Part shown: piece after piece, positions 8,274-15,765 of the stretch
How positions within the stretch are numbered: the first letter of the stretch is position 1
Layout of the letters: each line of letters opens with the position of its first letter
Assembly (NCBI GenBank): GCA_902362865.1
Contig: CABIYE010000039.1
Coordinates: forward strand, 1-24,799
Origin: Clostridiaceae bacterium
GTDB lineage: Bacteria > Bacillota > Clostridia > Lachnospirales > Lachnospiraceae
Direction: 5' to 3'
Length of the DNA: 24,799 nt
Translations under genes and position numbers: made by a program
The notes under the pieces: generated by a model
The model's input: the letters and a program-made list of their open reading frames with translations, nothing else
Told to the model about the DNA's origin: nothing
The model's database searches: none

Positions 8274-8951
8274 ATGAAGAATAAATATGAATTGGTAATC
8301 TTTGATCTTGATGGAACTTTGCTTGATACATCGCCTGGAATTTTCAATAGCGTTCGATTTGCGGAACAACAAATGGGATTTACTCCGATTTTAGATGCAA
8401 GACTAAAAGAATTTGTAGGTCCACCGCCTAAATCTATGTATATGAAAATCTATGGAGTTGATGAAAATACTGCAATGGAAGCAGCAAAATGTCACAGACA
8501 GTATGGGCGTGAAAAAGCCATTTATGAAGCAACAGTTTATCCAGGAATAATCGCTCTGTTAGAGAATTTTAAAGAGCAAGGTATCAAATTAGCAGTTTCG
8601 ACATTGAAATCACAAAAAATAGCCGAAAAAGTTCTTGAAAATTTTGGCATCTCACATTTTTTTGATTCAATCGTTGGAATGGATGAAAATGAATCATTTA
8701 CAAAATGTGACACAATTAAGCTTGTTATTAATAAAACTTCAACTGTGGGAAGGGTGCTCATGGTTGGAGACAGTCGGTATGATTATGAAGGAGCTGTCAG
8801 TGCAGGTGTAGATTTTGTGGGAGTTTTGTATGGATTCGGTTTCGAGAGTAAAAAAAAGTATCCATTTAGTACTGTAGAACAAGTAGAGGAACTGATGGAT
8901 TTGCATAACATAATTGAGATAAAAGTGAAGAAAGCTTCCTGTATACTTTAA
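8274..8951 (+). CDS. HAD-family phosphatase (phosphoglycolate-phosphatase-like)
   Basis: This 225-residue haloacid-dehalogenase hydrolase has all four motifs: VIFDLDGTLLDT (8-19; nucleophile Asp11, acid/base Asp13), VST (108-110; Thr110), Lys144, and VGDSRYD (164-170; Asp166, Asp170). The helical cap between motifs I and II (about 20-85) is the phosphoglycolate-phosphatase type. It begins ten bases after the aldolase stop, with AAGGA ahead of the ATG. In Kdo and sialic-acid pathways a phosphatase removes the phosphate left after the aldol step. This protein could play that part, although it belongs to a different HAD subgroup from KdsC. A general housekeeping phosphatase is the alternative. 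Confidence 0.85.
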   Translation: MKNKYELVIFDLDGTLLDTSPGIFNSVRFAEQQMGFTPILDARLKEFVGPPPKSMYMKIYGVDENTAMEAAKCHRQYGREKAIYEATVYPGIIALLENFKEQGIKLAVSTLKSQKIAEKVLENFGISHFFDSIVGMDENESFTKCDTIKLVINKTSTVGRVLMVGDSRYDYEGAVSAGVDFVGVLYGFGFESKKKYPFSTVEQVEELMDLHNIIEIKVKKASCIL

Positions 8952-8959
8952 ATGGTTAA

Positions 8960-9118
8960 GAAATTGACACAAAAAAATACCTCAACGATTGCAGCGTAAG
9001 ACCGGCGACAGTATTATTTATTCCGAACCTTGTCGGTGCGTTTCTTGCGGAAAGTATGGTGTTCTTGTTTTCTGTTATAAGAAAAAGATATTCGTTGAAA
9101 TATGTTAGGAGGATAGCC
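8960..9118 (+). pseudogene. Unidentified coding remnant ahead of the acyltransferase
   Basis: The frame of the acyltransferase stays open upstream of its true start back to 8960. It encodes a hydrophobic, protein-like stretch including VRPATVLFIPNLVGAFLAES, then a basic tail RKRYSLKYVRR. No start with a ribosome site serves it. A tiny ORF in another frame (8952-8999, MVKKLTQKNTSTIAA) precedes it. This looks like the remnant of a deleted membrane-protein gene, but I cannot name the family, and chance is possible. Confidence 0.3.
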
Positions 9119-10132
9119 TTGGGGAAAAGAATAGAATGGATTGATACTGCAAAGGGAATAGGGTTAATTCTTGTTATTTTAGGACATTTGCATATTCCAT
9201 TTATGACAACATGGATATATTTGTTTCATATGCCTCTGTTCTTTTTTTTATCAGGGCTTGTATATTCTGGAGGAAAGTATACATGGAAGCAGTATCTTAT
9301 AAAGAAAGCTAAATCATTATTAGTTCCGTATGTTACTTATGGATTCATTATATTGCTATTTTATACAATCGTAAATTCTATTATCGGGGTTGAAAATAGT
9401 TTGTACGGCTCGACACGAGAAATGTTCAAGAATTTGATTATTCAGGAACATTTCTGGACGATATGGTTTTTAACAGCATTGTTTCTGGTTGAAATAATTT
9501 ACTATTTTTTAAATAAAATATGCAGTGCTAATTATAAAAAATTAACTGCCATCTCTATATTGATGTGTGCGATTGGTCTGATGCGGTACCGATTAGGGTT
9601 TGGGTCTTTACCGTGGAATTTAGATATTGCGTTTGTAGCACAATTATTCTTCCATGTTGGCAGAATAATGAAATCTTCTAAAATTTTAAAAACAATCACC
9701 GCACCTTCTAATGTAAGAAAGAATGTATTGTATACGAATGTCTTTTTAATGGTAAATGTGATTAGTGGAGTTATGGGTATTAAATTGACACATGAATCAT
9801 TGGATATGTCGGTTGGGTTGTATGGTAATGAGATTTTGACATTCATTTCAGCATTTTCTGGGATATTTTTTGTTATTTCTTTATCAAATTTAACACAACC
9901 ATTAGCAGTTCAATATCTCGGAAGAAATACAATGCTTATCTTTGCATTACATTCTCGTGTTATTATTGTGGGATGCAGTTATATTTACGAAGTTCTTGGA
10001 GTTTTTCAGGGTATAGGTTATGCTGAACAGATTCTTTCGGCAATAGTTACATTTGTTATTATAATAATTATGCTGGTTCCTGTTACAGAAATTATTAAAA
10101 AGTCTAGAGTGAAGTTTTGGTTTGGCATGTAA
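9119..10132 (+). CDS. Acyltransferase-3 family membrane protein (fucose O-acetylase-like)
   Basis: Start chosen at TTG 9119: AGGAGG (9107-9112) lies six bases upstream, and the product then opens MGKRIEWIDTAKGIG, the standard N-terminus of this family. An ATG at 9056 in the same frame has no ribosome site and would add an unrelated hydrophobic leader. The 337-residue product has about ten membrane segments, with ILVILGHLHIP carrying the conserved His and FHMPLFFFLSGLV after it. Proteins of this family O-acetylate (or otherwise acylate) cell-surface sugars, taking acyl groups from the cytoplasm. Placement after the sugar-acid block suggests that it decorates the same polymer. It may be the last enzyme gene of the cluster. 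Confidence 0.85.
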   Translation: MGKRIEWIDTAKGIGLILVILGHLHIPFMTTWIYLFHMPLFFFLSGLVYSGGKYTWKQYLIKKAKSLLVPYVTYGFIILLFYTIVNSIIGVENSLYGSTREMFKNLIIQEHFWTIWFLTALFLVEIIYYFLNKICSANYKKLTAISILMCAIGLMRYRLGFGSLPWNLDIAFVAQLFFHVGRIMKSSKILKTITAPSNVRKNVLYTNVFLMVNVISGVMGIKLTHESLDMSVGLYGNEILTFISAFSGIFFVISLSNLTQPLAVQYLGRNTMLIFALHSRVIIVGCSYIYEVLGVFQGIGYAEQILSAIVTFVIIIIMLVPVTEIIKKSRVKFWFGM

Positions 10133-10294
10133 AGATGAGACATTTTAAACCTCATATTTACATACAGCTATTTATGATAATTACTCTAACTTGCAAAAGC
10201 TGGGGCAATTTTGTATCTGACTGCATTAATAGTTGGCGCTTAAAATAGTAGCATTAAATTTTCAAGGTACAAACAAAATCAAATATTTACAAAC

Positions 10295-10308
10295 GTGTCT
10301 TTTGACAC
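10295..10308. other. Hairpin with CTTTTGA core upstream of VanZ-like gene
   Basis: GTGTC (10295-10299) and GACAC (10304-10308) pair around TTTT, 13 bases before the VanZ-like ATG. No T-run follows. The core CTTTTGAC recurs in the larger hairpin at 10916-10937, beyond the other end of the same gene. The rest of the gap 10133-10321 shows nothing I can assign. Confidence 0.35.
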
Positions 10309-10321
10309 CCTAATCTGAAAT

Positions 10322-10837
10322 ATGAATAAATTTTATGCGCTACCTTTAAACAGTGTGATTATAATGATGGTATTTGCTATTCTTGTATGGGCAAAACTAG
10401 AGCAAGTTGCAAATAAAAATAAGAAGTTTGAAAAATGGTGGAGATGTGTAAACATAATACTTTGCATATGTTCTGTTTTCCTTATTATCAGGATGACGTT
10501 GTTGGGACGTGTAAGTGAGCAGAGGGTAGTTGAATTGATGCCGTTTCATACATTTACGACAATGTCATATAACAAAGAAGCATCGAGAACCTTGTTGATG
10601 AATGTAGTCCTGTTTTTACCACTGGGACTTGCGCTTCCGTATATATTTAAATGTGCAAAAAATGACCGACAAAGGTGGATGTATTGCTTTGTGACAGGGT
10701 GTTGCATTAGTATTAGTGTTGAAGTACTGCAATATTGTTGGGCATTAGGATTGGCCGAGACAGATGATGTCATATGCAATTCGTTAGGATGCGCATTAGG
10801 AATAATGGCAAATGTCTTAGGGAGAGAATTTAAATAA
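10322..10837 (+). CDS. VanZ-like family membrane protein
   Basis: A 171-residue protein with about four to five membrane helices and the VanZ-like signatures: LLMNVVLFLPLGLALP in the middle, SISVEVLQYCWALGLAETDD later, and NSLGCALGIM near the end. VanZ of Tn1546 gives low-level teicoplanin resistance by an unclear mechanism. Most relatives are of unknown function and often lie near cell-envelope loci, as here. The ATG at 10322 has no recognisable Shine-Dalgarno, so the start is uncertain; internal ATGs at residues 15 and 16 have none either. It is separated from the acyltransferase by 189 bases, so it may be transcribed on its own. Confidence 0.8.
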   Translation: MNKFYALPLNSVIIMMVFAILVWAKLEQVANKNKKFEKWWRCVNIILCICSVFLIIRMTLLGRVSEQRVVELMPFHTFTTMSYNKEASRTLLMNVVLFLPLGLALPYIFKCAKNDRQRWMYCFVTGCCISISVEVLQYCWALGLAETDDVICNSLGCALGIMANVLGREFK

Positions 10838-10915
10838 AATATTGTTAATAAAATTAACGAATAAAGAATAAGAATTGACTTTCTGCGTAGCATGGAACAA
10901 TCCGTGCGCATCATA

Positions 10916-10947
10916 GTTGGGGGCTTTTGACCCCAACATCATATAAT
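10916..10947 (+). promoter_or_regulatory. Hairpin followed by a -10-like TATAAT before the AAA ATPase gene
   Basis: GTTGGGG (10916-10922) pairs with CCCCAAC (10931-10937) around an eight-base loop. TATAAT (10942-10947) follows 31 bases before the ATG at 10978. No good -35 sits at the right distance, and the hairpin occupies that place, so this could be a regulated promoter or only a structured leader. No T-run follows, so it is not a terminator. Confidence 0.35.
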
Positions 10948-10977
10948 AGAACCAATTAGTAAAACAGGAGGCGGAAT

Positions 10978-12375
10978 ATGAAGCAGAATGTCATTCGTCT
11001 TGTCGCAATAGAAATAAATAATATAAAGAATGTGAAGTACGGAAGACTAGAACTTTCAAAAAGCAGGAAGGGAAGTATTCTGGGAATTTATGGTCAGAAT
11101 GGCTCAGGTAAAACGGTAGTTGTTGATTGTATGGTTCTATTAAAATGTCTATTTAGCGGGAAAAAGATTCCTTCACACTTTTATTATTATATCAATTCCC
11201 AAAGCGAAACAGCTCAAGTGAAGTATTGTTTTGAAATCAGAACTGATTATGGGGAAAGCTATGCAGAGTATGAAATAGGACTCTTGAAAAATGGAGAATC
11301 CAGTTTTTGTATTAATAAAGAAAAACTTAGTGTGAGGGAATGTGTAGAAGGAAAAGCAACGAGGTTGACACCTGTTTTTGATTATCAAAAGGGAGAAAAG
11401 GAACTTTTCCGACTGCGAAAATACTATAGTTATTTTGAGAATAAAAAAAATATGGAGAATATGGTTGCATTGGGAATTGCACAGCAAGCGACAGAAAATT
11501 ATAATGAAGAAAAACAGCGACCGGAAGTGGGTTCTTTTTTGTTTTCCAAGAAAGCGCAGGATGTGTTTGCACAGGCAGAAGATGAAGTAAAGAAAGTTTT
11601 TCGTTTTAGTAGTATGCTGCAGAATTATGGTATGTATAATCTTGCTGTAATAGAAAATGAACATTATGCACTTTTGGCGTTGAATTTGGACATGATACCA
11701 GTTAATATTGGCTGGCCAGATTCTATAAAATCTCGTATTACCGGAATCATGCTTCGACTTACTGATATTAATGTGGTTCCAAAGGAGATATATCCCTATG
11801 TGGCAAATACGATAGAGCAGATTAATATTGTTATGAAGGCATTGATACCAGAAATCCAGTTAGAAATTTACAATGCATTTGATAAACTTATGGAAAATGG
11901 AAAAGATGGTATCCAGTTTGAGATTATTACTCTACGGGATGGTGCACGAATACCACTATTATATGAATCTGCTGGAATAAAAAAGCTGATTTCAATTTGC
12001 AGTAATCTGGTTGCTTGTTATAATCAGGAATCTTATTGCCTGGTAGTGGATGAAGTGGATTCTGGAATTTACGAATACCTTTTGGGAGAGTGCCTGGAGG
12101 TTATGCAGGAGAAAGCAAAAGGGCAGTTAATTTTTACATCCCACAATCTGCGGCCTTTGGAAGTACTTGAAAATGAATTTCTGATTTATACAACAGTAAA
12201 TCCAGAAAATCGTTATATCAAATCTGCTTACATTAAAAATACGCAGAATACCAGATTATCTTATCTGCGGAGTATTAAACTTGGCGGTCAAAAAGAAAAA
12301 TTGTATAACGAAACAAATATCTATGAAATGGAATTGGCAATGCGCAGAGCAGGAAGGGTGGGAATACATGAATAA
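10978..12375 (+). CDS. AAA family ATPase (RecF/OLD-like, AAA15 type)
   Basis: A 465-residue ABC-type ATPase. The Walker A motif GQNGSGKT lies at 39-46, after the N-terminal strand pair IEINNIKNVKYGRLEL typical of RecF/OLD proteins. The Walker B motif LVVDEVDSG has Asp358 and Glu359, and the switch histidine is His389 in FTSHNLRPLE. No TOPRIM nuclease domain follows, unlike full OLD proteins. Relatives are often the first gene of two-gene phage-defence pairs (for example AbiL-type, with a RloB-like second gene). Here only a 27-codon ORF overlaps its 3' end, so it seems to be an orphan. AGGAGG precedes the ATG. Function is inferred from the fold alone. Confidence 0.82.
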   Translation: MKQNVIRLVAIEINNIKNVKYGRLELSKSRKGSILGIYGQNGSGKTVVVDCMVLLKCLFSGKKIPSHFYYYINSQSETAQVKYCFEIRTDYGESYAEYEIGLLKNGESSFCINKEKLSVRECVEGKATRLTPVFDYQKGEKELFRLRKYYSYFENKKNMENMVALGIAQQATENYNEEKQRPEVGSFLFSKKAQDVFAQAEDEVKKVFRFSSMLQNYGMYNLAVIENEHYALLALNLDMIPVNIGWPDSIKSRITGIMLRLTDINVVPKEIYPYVANTIEQINIVMKALIPEIQLEIYNAFDKLMENGKDGIQFEIITLRDGARIPLLYESAGIKKLISICSNLVACYNQESYCLVVDEVDSGIYEYLLGECLEVMQEKAKGQLIFTSHNLRPLEVLENEFLIYTTVNPENRYIKSAYIKNTQNTRLSYLRSIKLGGQKEKLYNETNIYEMELAMRRAGRVGIHE

Positions 12376-12451
12376 AATTTCATATAAAAGCACATTGACG
12401 AATAATGATAATTGTGAGAAAATAAAACCAGGTATGGTGTTAAAGTTATAA
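12368..12451 (+). CDS. Possible 27-residue ORF overlapping the ATPase 3' end
   Basis: This ORF starts at ATG 12368, overlaps the ATPase stop by eight bases, begins MNKISYKSTLTNND and stops at 12449-12451. The overlap is typical of a coupled second gene of an ATPase/effector pair, which here would be truncated to its first codons. I see no recognisable domain, and a chance ORF is equally possible. The rest of the gap to 12486 holds nothing identifiable. Confidence 0.25.
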   Translation: MNKISYKSTLTNNDNCEKIKPGMVLKL

Positions 12452-12500
12452 CGAGCCTTACATTAAGAAAAAATCATACATAGTTGAAAGGAGTTTTAAA

Positions 12501-13193
12501 ATGATTTATTCACATGAAGTAGAAATGATGTGTCCGGTAGCTCAGGGTGCAAATCACGGACCAGCTCCGATTCCGGAAGAAGCAAAATGGGTACAGGCTA
12601 AGGAAGTAAAGGATATTTCTGGATTTACACATGGTATTGGCTGGTGTGCTCCGCAGCAGGGTGCATGTAAGCTTACGCTGAATGTTAAGGACGGTATTAT
12701 CCAGGAAGCTCTTGTTGAGACGATTGGATGTTCAGGAATGACTCACTCAGCTGCTATGGCATCTGAGATTCTTCCGGGAAAGACTATTTTAGAAGCATTA
12801 AATACGGATCTTGTCTGTGATGCAATTAATACTGCAATGAGAGAATTATTCTTACAGATTGTATACGGAAGAACACAGAGTGCTTTCTCTGAAGACGGAC
12901 TTGCAATCGGTGCAGGACTTGAAGACCTTGGTAAGGGACTTCGCTCTCAGGTTGGTACGATGTACGGAACATTAGCAAAAGGTCCTCGTTACCTTGAGAT
13001 GGCTGAAGGATATGTAACAGGTATTGCGTTGGATGAAAACGATGAGATTATTGGCTATCAGTTTGTAAGCCTTGGAAAATTCACTGATTTTATTAAAGCC
13101 GGCGATACACCGAACGATGCCTGGGAAAAGGCAAAAGGGCAGTATGGACGTGTTGCAGATGCAGTGAAGATTATTGATCCACGTAAAGAGTAG
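12501..13193 (+). CDS. NifU-like iron-sulfur cluster scaffold protein
   Basis: A 230-residue protein with an IscU/NifU-type scaffold domain. Candidate cluster-ligand cysteines are Cys49 and Cys56 in GWCAPQQGACKLTLNV, Cys77 in ETIGCSGMTHSAAMASEIL (the counterpart of the GCxxSxAS scaffold motif), and Cys106 in LVCDAIN; an extra Cys11 lies near the start. AAAGGAG (12487-12493) lies seven bases before the ATG. It carries a C-terminal extension of about 100 residues compared with plain IscU. It is followed 34 bases later by the GGGtGRT gene, a pairing seen repeatedly in gut Firmicutes. No cysteine desulfurase or other Isc/Suf gene is nearby. Scaffold activity is inferred from the family. Confidence 0.85.
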   Translation: MIYSHEVEMMCPVAQGANHGPAPIPEEAKWVQAKEVKDISGFTHGIGWCAPQQGACKLTLNVKDGIIQEALVETIGCSGMTHSAAMASEILPGKTILEALNTDLVCDAINTAMRELFLQIVYGRTQSAFSEDGLAIGAGLEDLGKGLRSQVGTMYGTLAKGPRYLEMAEGYVTGIALDENDEIIGYQFVSLGKFTDFIKAGDTPNDAWEKAKGQYGRVADAVKIIDPRKE

Positions 13194-13227
13194 TACATAT
13201 AGGTAAATAAATCAGGAGGACAAGTAA

Positions 13228-14238
13228 ATGGCTTTATTTGAATCATATGAAAGAAGAATTGATAAGATAAATGAAGTATTAGGAAGCTATGGCATCTCTT
13301 CTATTGAAGAAGCAGAGAAAATTACAAAGGATGCCGGGCTTGATGTATATAATCAGGTAAAAGGAATCCAGCCAATCTGTTTTGAAAATGCATGTTGGGC
13401 ATATACAGTAGGCGCGGCTATCGCAATTAAGAAAGGATGCAAGACAGCAGCTGACGCAGCGGCAGCAATCGGTGAAGGCCTTCAGGCTTTCTGTATTCCG
13501 GGTTCTGTAGCAGATCAGAGAAAAGTAGGTCTTGGACATGGTAACCTTGGAAAGATGCTTCTGGAAGAGGATACAGATTGTTTTGCATTCCTTGCAGGAC
13601 ATGAATCTTTTGCAGCAGCAGAGGGCGCTATCGGTATCGCAGAGAAGGCAAACAAGGTTCGTAAGAAACCACTTCGTGTTATTTTGAACGGATTGGGAAA
13701 AGACGCAGCAAAGATTATTTCCAGAATTAATGGATTTACATATGTTCAGACAGAGTATGATTATTATACAGGAGAATTAAAAGAAGTTCAGAGAATCGCT
13801 TATTCCGATGGGCTTCGCTCTAAGGTAAACTGCTATGGTGCAAATGATGTGCGTGAAGGTGTTGCAATTATGCACAAAGAAGGCGTAGACGTATCCATCA
13901 CAGGTAACTCTACAAATCCGACACGTTTCCAGCATCCGGTTGCAGGTACTTATAAGAAAGAATGTATCGAGCAGGGCAAGAAGTACTTCTCTGTAGCATC
14001 TGGTGGTGGTACAGGACGTACCCTTCACCCGGATAACATGGCGGCAGGACCAGCTTCCTATGGTATGACAGATACATTAGGACGTATGCACTCCGACGCG
14101 CAGTTTGCAGGTTCTTCTTCTGTACCGGCTCACGTTGAGATGATGGGTCTGATTGGTGCAGGTAACAACCCGATGGTTGGTATGACCGTTGCAGTTGCCG
14201 TTTCTGTTGAAGAAGCAGCGAAGGCTGGAAAATTCTAA
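13228..14238 (+). CDS. GGGtGRT protein (unknown function)
   Basis: A 336-residue protein named for its signature GGGTGRT, here residues 259-265 within VASGGGTGRTLHPDNM, followed by the conserved MTDTLGRMHSDAQFAGSSSV and the glycine-rich NNPMVGMTVAVAVS near the C-terminus. AGGAGG (13214-13219) lies eight bases before the ATG. The family is soluble and alanine- and glycine-rich, and to my knowledge has no proven activity. Its constant position after the NifU-like gene suggests a joint role in Fe-S or redox metabolism, which is inference. The gene ends just before a hairpin terminator, so the pair forms a two-gene operon. Confidence 0.88.
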   Translation: MALFESYERRIDKINEVLGSYGISSIEEAEKITKDAGLDVYNQVKGIQPICFENACWAYTVGAAIAIKKGCKTAADAAAAIGEGLQAFCIPGSVADQRKVGLGHGNLGKMLLEEDTDCFAFLAGHESFAAAEGAIGIAEKANKVRKKPLRVILNGLGKDAAKIISRINGFTYVQTEYDYYTGELKEVQRIAYSDGLRSKVNCYGANDVREGVAIMHKEGVDVSITGNSTNPTRFQHPVAGTYKKECIEQGKKYFSVASGGGTGRTLHPDNMAAGPASYGMTDTLGRMHSDAQFAGSSSVPAHVEMMGLIGAGNNPMVGMTVAVAVSVEEAAKAGKF

Positions 14239-14257
14239 GAAATAGCGTAAAATCAAG

Positions 14258-14299
14258 GGCTATCGTTGACATGAGTTGTTGGCGGTAGCCTTAAATTTT
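14258..14299 (+). terminator. Hairpin terminator after the NifU/GGGtGRT operon
   Basis: GGCTATCG (14258-14265) pairs with CGGTAGCC (14283-14290) over eight positions with one G-T wobble. A short T-rich tail (TTAAATTTTG) follows. It begins 20 bases after the GGGtGRT stop codon. Confidence 0.6.
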
Positions 14300-14446
14300 G
14301 CCACGTAGCACACAAATATATAGGTAAAGAAAAAGGGTGTCTATAAAATACAGATGCCCTTTCATATGATTTCGGTGTAACAGTTATTTTGTGATTTTCT
14401 GAGACTATGAAATTTTTTCTGTAAAATCTAATAGATAGATGTGGAA

Positions 14447-14489
14447 TAAGGTCTTCTATGATAAAATCTAAATATCATAGGAGGCCTTA
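14447..14489 (+). promoter_or_regulatory. Stem-loop sequestering the transposase Shine-Dalgarno
   Basis: Positions 14447-14463 pair with 14473-14489 over 17 bp (two G-T wobbles) around a nine-base loop. The transposase Shine-Dalgarno AGGAGG (14479-14484) lies inside the right arm, ten bases before the ATG. Such structures let transcripts entering from outside fold and mask the ribosome site, which keeps transposase synthesis low. Confidence 0.7.
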
Positions 14490-14493
14490 AATT

Positions 14494-15564
14494 ATGGCAA
14501 ACAGAAAAAAAGAAGTTTACAAACCGAAACCGATGACAGAGGGCAAACGAAATATCATTCAGAGTTTACTCCAAGAGTATGACATTGAGACTGCGGATGA
14601 TATTCAGGATGCGCTCAAAGATCTACTGTCCGGCACGCTCCGGGAAATGATGGAAGCAGAAATGGATGAGCATCTTGGCTATGAGAAATACGAGCGATCT
14701 AGTGAACCGAATTACCGGAATGGGACAAAACAGAAACGTGTCCGCAGCAAATATGGAGAATTCGAGGTTGATGTTCCACAGGACCGGCAGAGTTCCTTTG
14801 AACCACAAGTTCTGCCAAAGCGAAAAAAGGACATCTCAGCGATTGATGACAAGATCATTGCCATGTATGCCAAAGGAATGACCACACGTCAGATATCAGA
14901 AACGATAGAAGATATCTACGGTTTTGAAGTCAGCGAAGGAATGGTATCTGATATAACAGATAAGCTACTTCCTAAAATTGAAGAATGGCAGAACCGTCCA
15001 TTATCAGCTGTTTATCCTATTGTTTTTATAGATGCTGTTCATTTTTCTGTCAGAGATGATGGACTCATCCGCAAGCTGGCAGCTTATGTTGTGCTCGGGA
15101 TCAATGAAGACGGAAAAAAAGAAGTCCTCACAATTGTGATTGGCGAGAACGAAAGCAGTAAATATTGGCTGAGTGTGCTGAATAGCCTGAAAAACCGCGG
15201 GATTAAGAATATCCTGATTCTGTGTTCTGACGGACTTACAGGGATTAAGGAAGCAATCACAGCTGCATTTCCATTCACAGAGCAGCAAAGGTGTATTGTT
15301 CACATGGTAAGGAACACGTTAAAATATGTAGCAAACAAAGATATGAAAGCCTTTGCAAAAGACCTAAAGGCTATTTATACAGCTGTAGATGAAGAAGCAG
15401 CCTTTAAGCAACTGGAAAACGTAACGGAAAAATGGGAGAGTCAATATCCGAATGCCATGACGCGCTGGAAGGATAATTGGGATGCCATATCCCCAATTTT
15501 TAAATTTTCCAAAGAAGTCAGAACAGCTTTCTATACCACGAATGCGATAGAATCATTGAACTAA
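14494..15564 (+). pseudogene. IS256-family transposase, C-terminally truncated
   Basis: The 356 residues encoded match the Mutator/IS256 transposase. The catalytic triad is visible: Asp180 in VFIDAVHF, Asp246 in CSDGLTGI and Glu353 in TTNAIESLN. The N-terminal region has the usual EAEMDEHLGYEKYER and NYRNGTKQKRVRSKYGE blocks. Complete relatives continue for roughly 40-60 residues past the Glu (a STYR-like start, then an RLPE-like region). Here the frame ends three residues after the Glu, where sequence identity with the family is lost. The triad is intact, but the C-terminus and right inverted repeat are gone, so mobility is unlikely. Confidence 0.88.
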
Positions 15565-15722
15565 CCAAGGGCTCGACATCCATTAGGTAACTTTGTAGGT
15601 TTACCGTTTCTAATACGTGGCTTTGTACTGGTTGGACTATTCATAGGATAACCGCAGTGAGGACAAGCAACAGCTTTGTCAGCTACGTTATGCTCACACT
15701 CTGGACATTTCAATAGTGCCAT
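15561..15722 (-). pseudogene. Zinc-ribbon fragment resembling an integrase N-terminus
   Basis: A 53-codon minus-strand ORF. It starts MALLKCPECEHNVADKAVAC and continues with PHCGYP, giving a CxxC...CxxC zinc ribbon (Cys6, Cys9, Cys20, Cys23). It ends RNGKPTKLPNGCRALG. From memory, some Clostridia tyrosine recombinases begin with such a ribbon followed by NGKPTKLPNGFGSIY; here the match breaks after LPNG. The missing FGSIY sequence is found 175 bases away on the same strand (15740-15766), beside a second copy of CCATTAGGTA. AAAGGAT precedes the ATG. Its stop overlaps the stop of the transposase fragment on the other strand, marking the junction. Most likely it is a non-functional remnant. Confidence 0.5.
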
Positions 15723-15765
15723 TAGATCACATCCTTTCTATAGATGGAGCCAAAGCCATTAGGTA
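15580..15765. repeat. 10-bp direct repeat CCATTAGGTA
   Basis: CCATTAGGTA occurs at 15580-15589 and 15756-15765. Read on the minus strand, both encode LPNG in the integrase-like sequence. They flank the zinc-ribbon fragment and could mark a recombination or duplication event, or a former attachment core. Confidence 0.4.

Larger units (their letters stand above)
14332..15564 (+). mobile_element. IS256-family insertion sequence, 3'-truncated
   Basis: This covers the left non-coding part and the truncated transposase gene. A likely left end is near 14332, where AAAGGGTGTCT (14332-14342) and AGATGCCCTTT (14352-14362) form an 11-bp hairpin with G-T pairs. On the minus strand this hairpin is followed by a T-rich run, so it would stop transcription leaving the element leftward. 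The right end and its inverted repeat are missing, so the left boundary is approximate. Element sequence stops at about 15561, where the zinc-ribbon fragment begins on the other strand. Confidence 0.65.

Noticed and set aside
9056..9118. ATG at 9056 as the acyltransferase start
   Set aside because: It has no ribosome site and adds a leader absent from the family. TTG 9119 has AGGAGG and gives the standard N-terminus.
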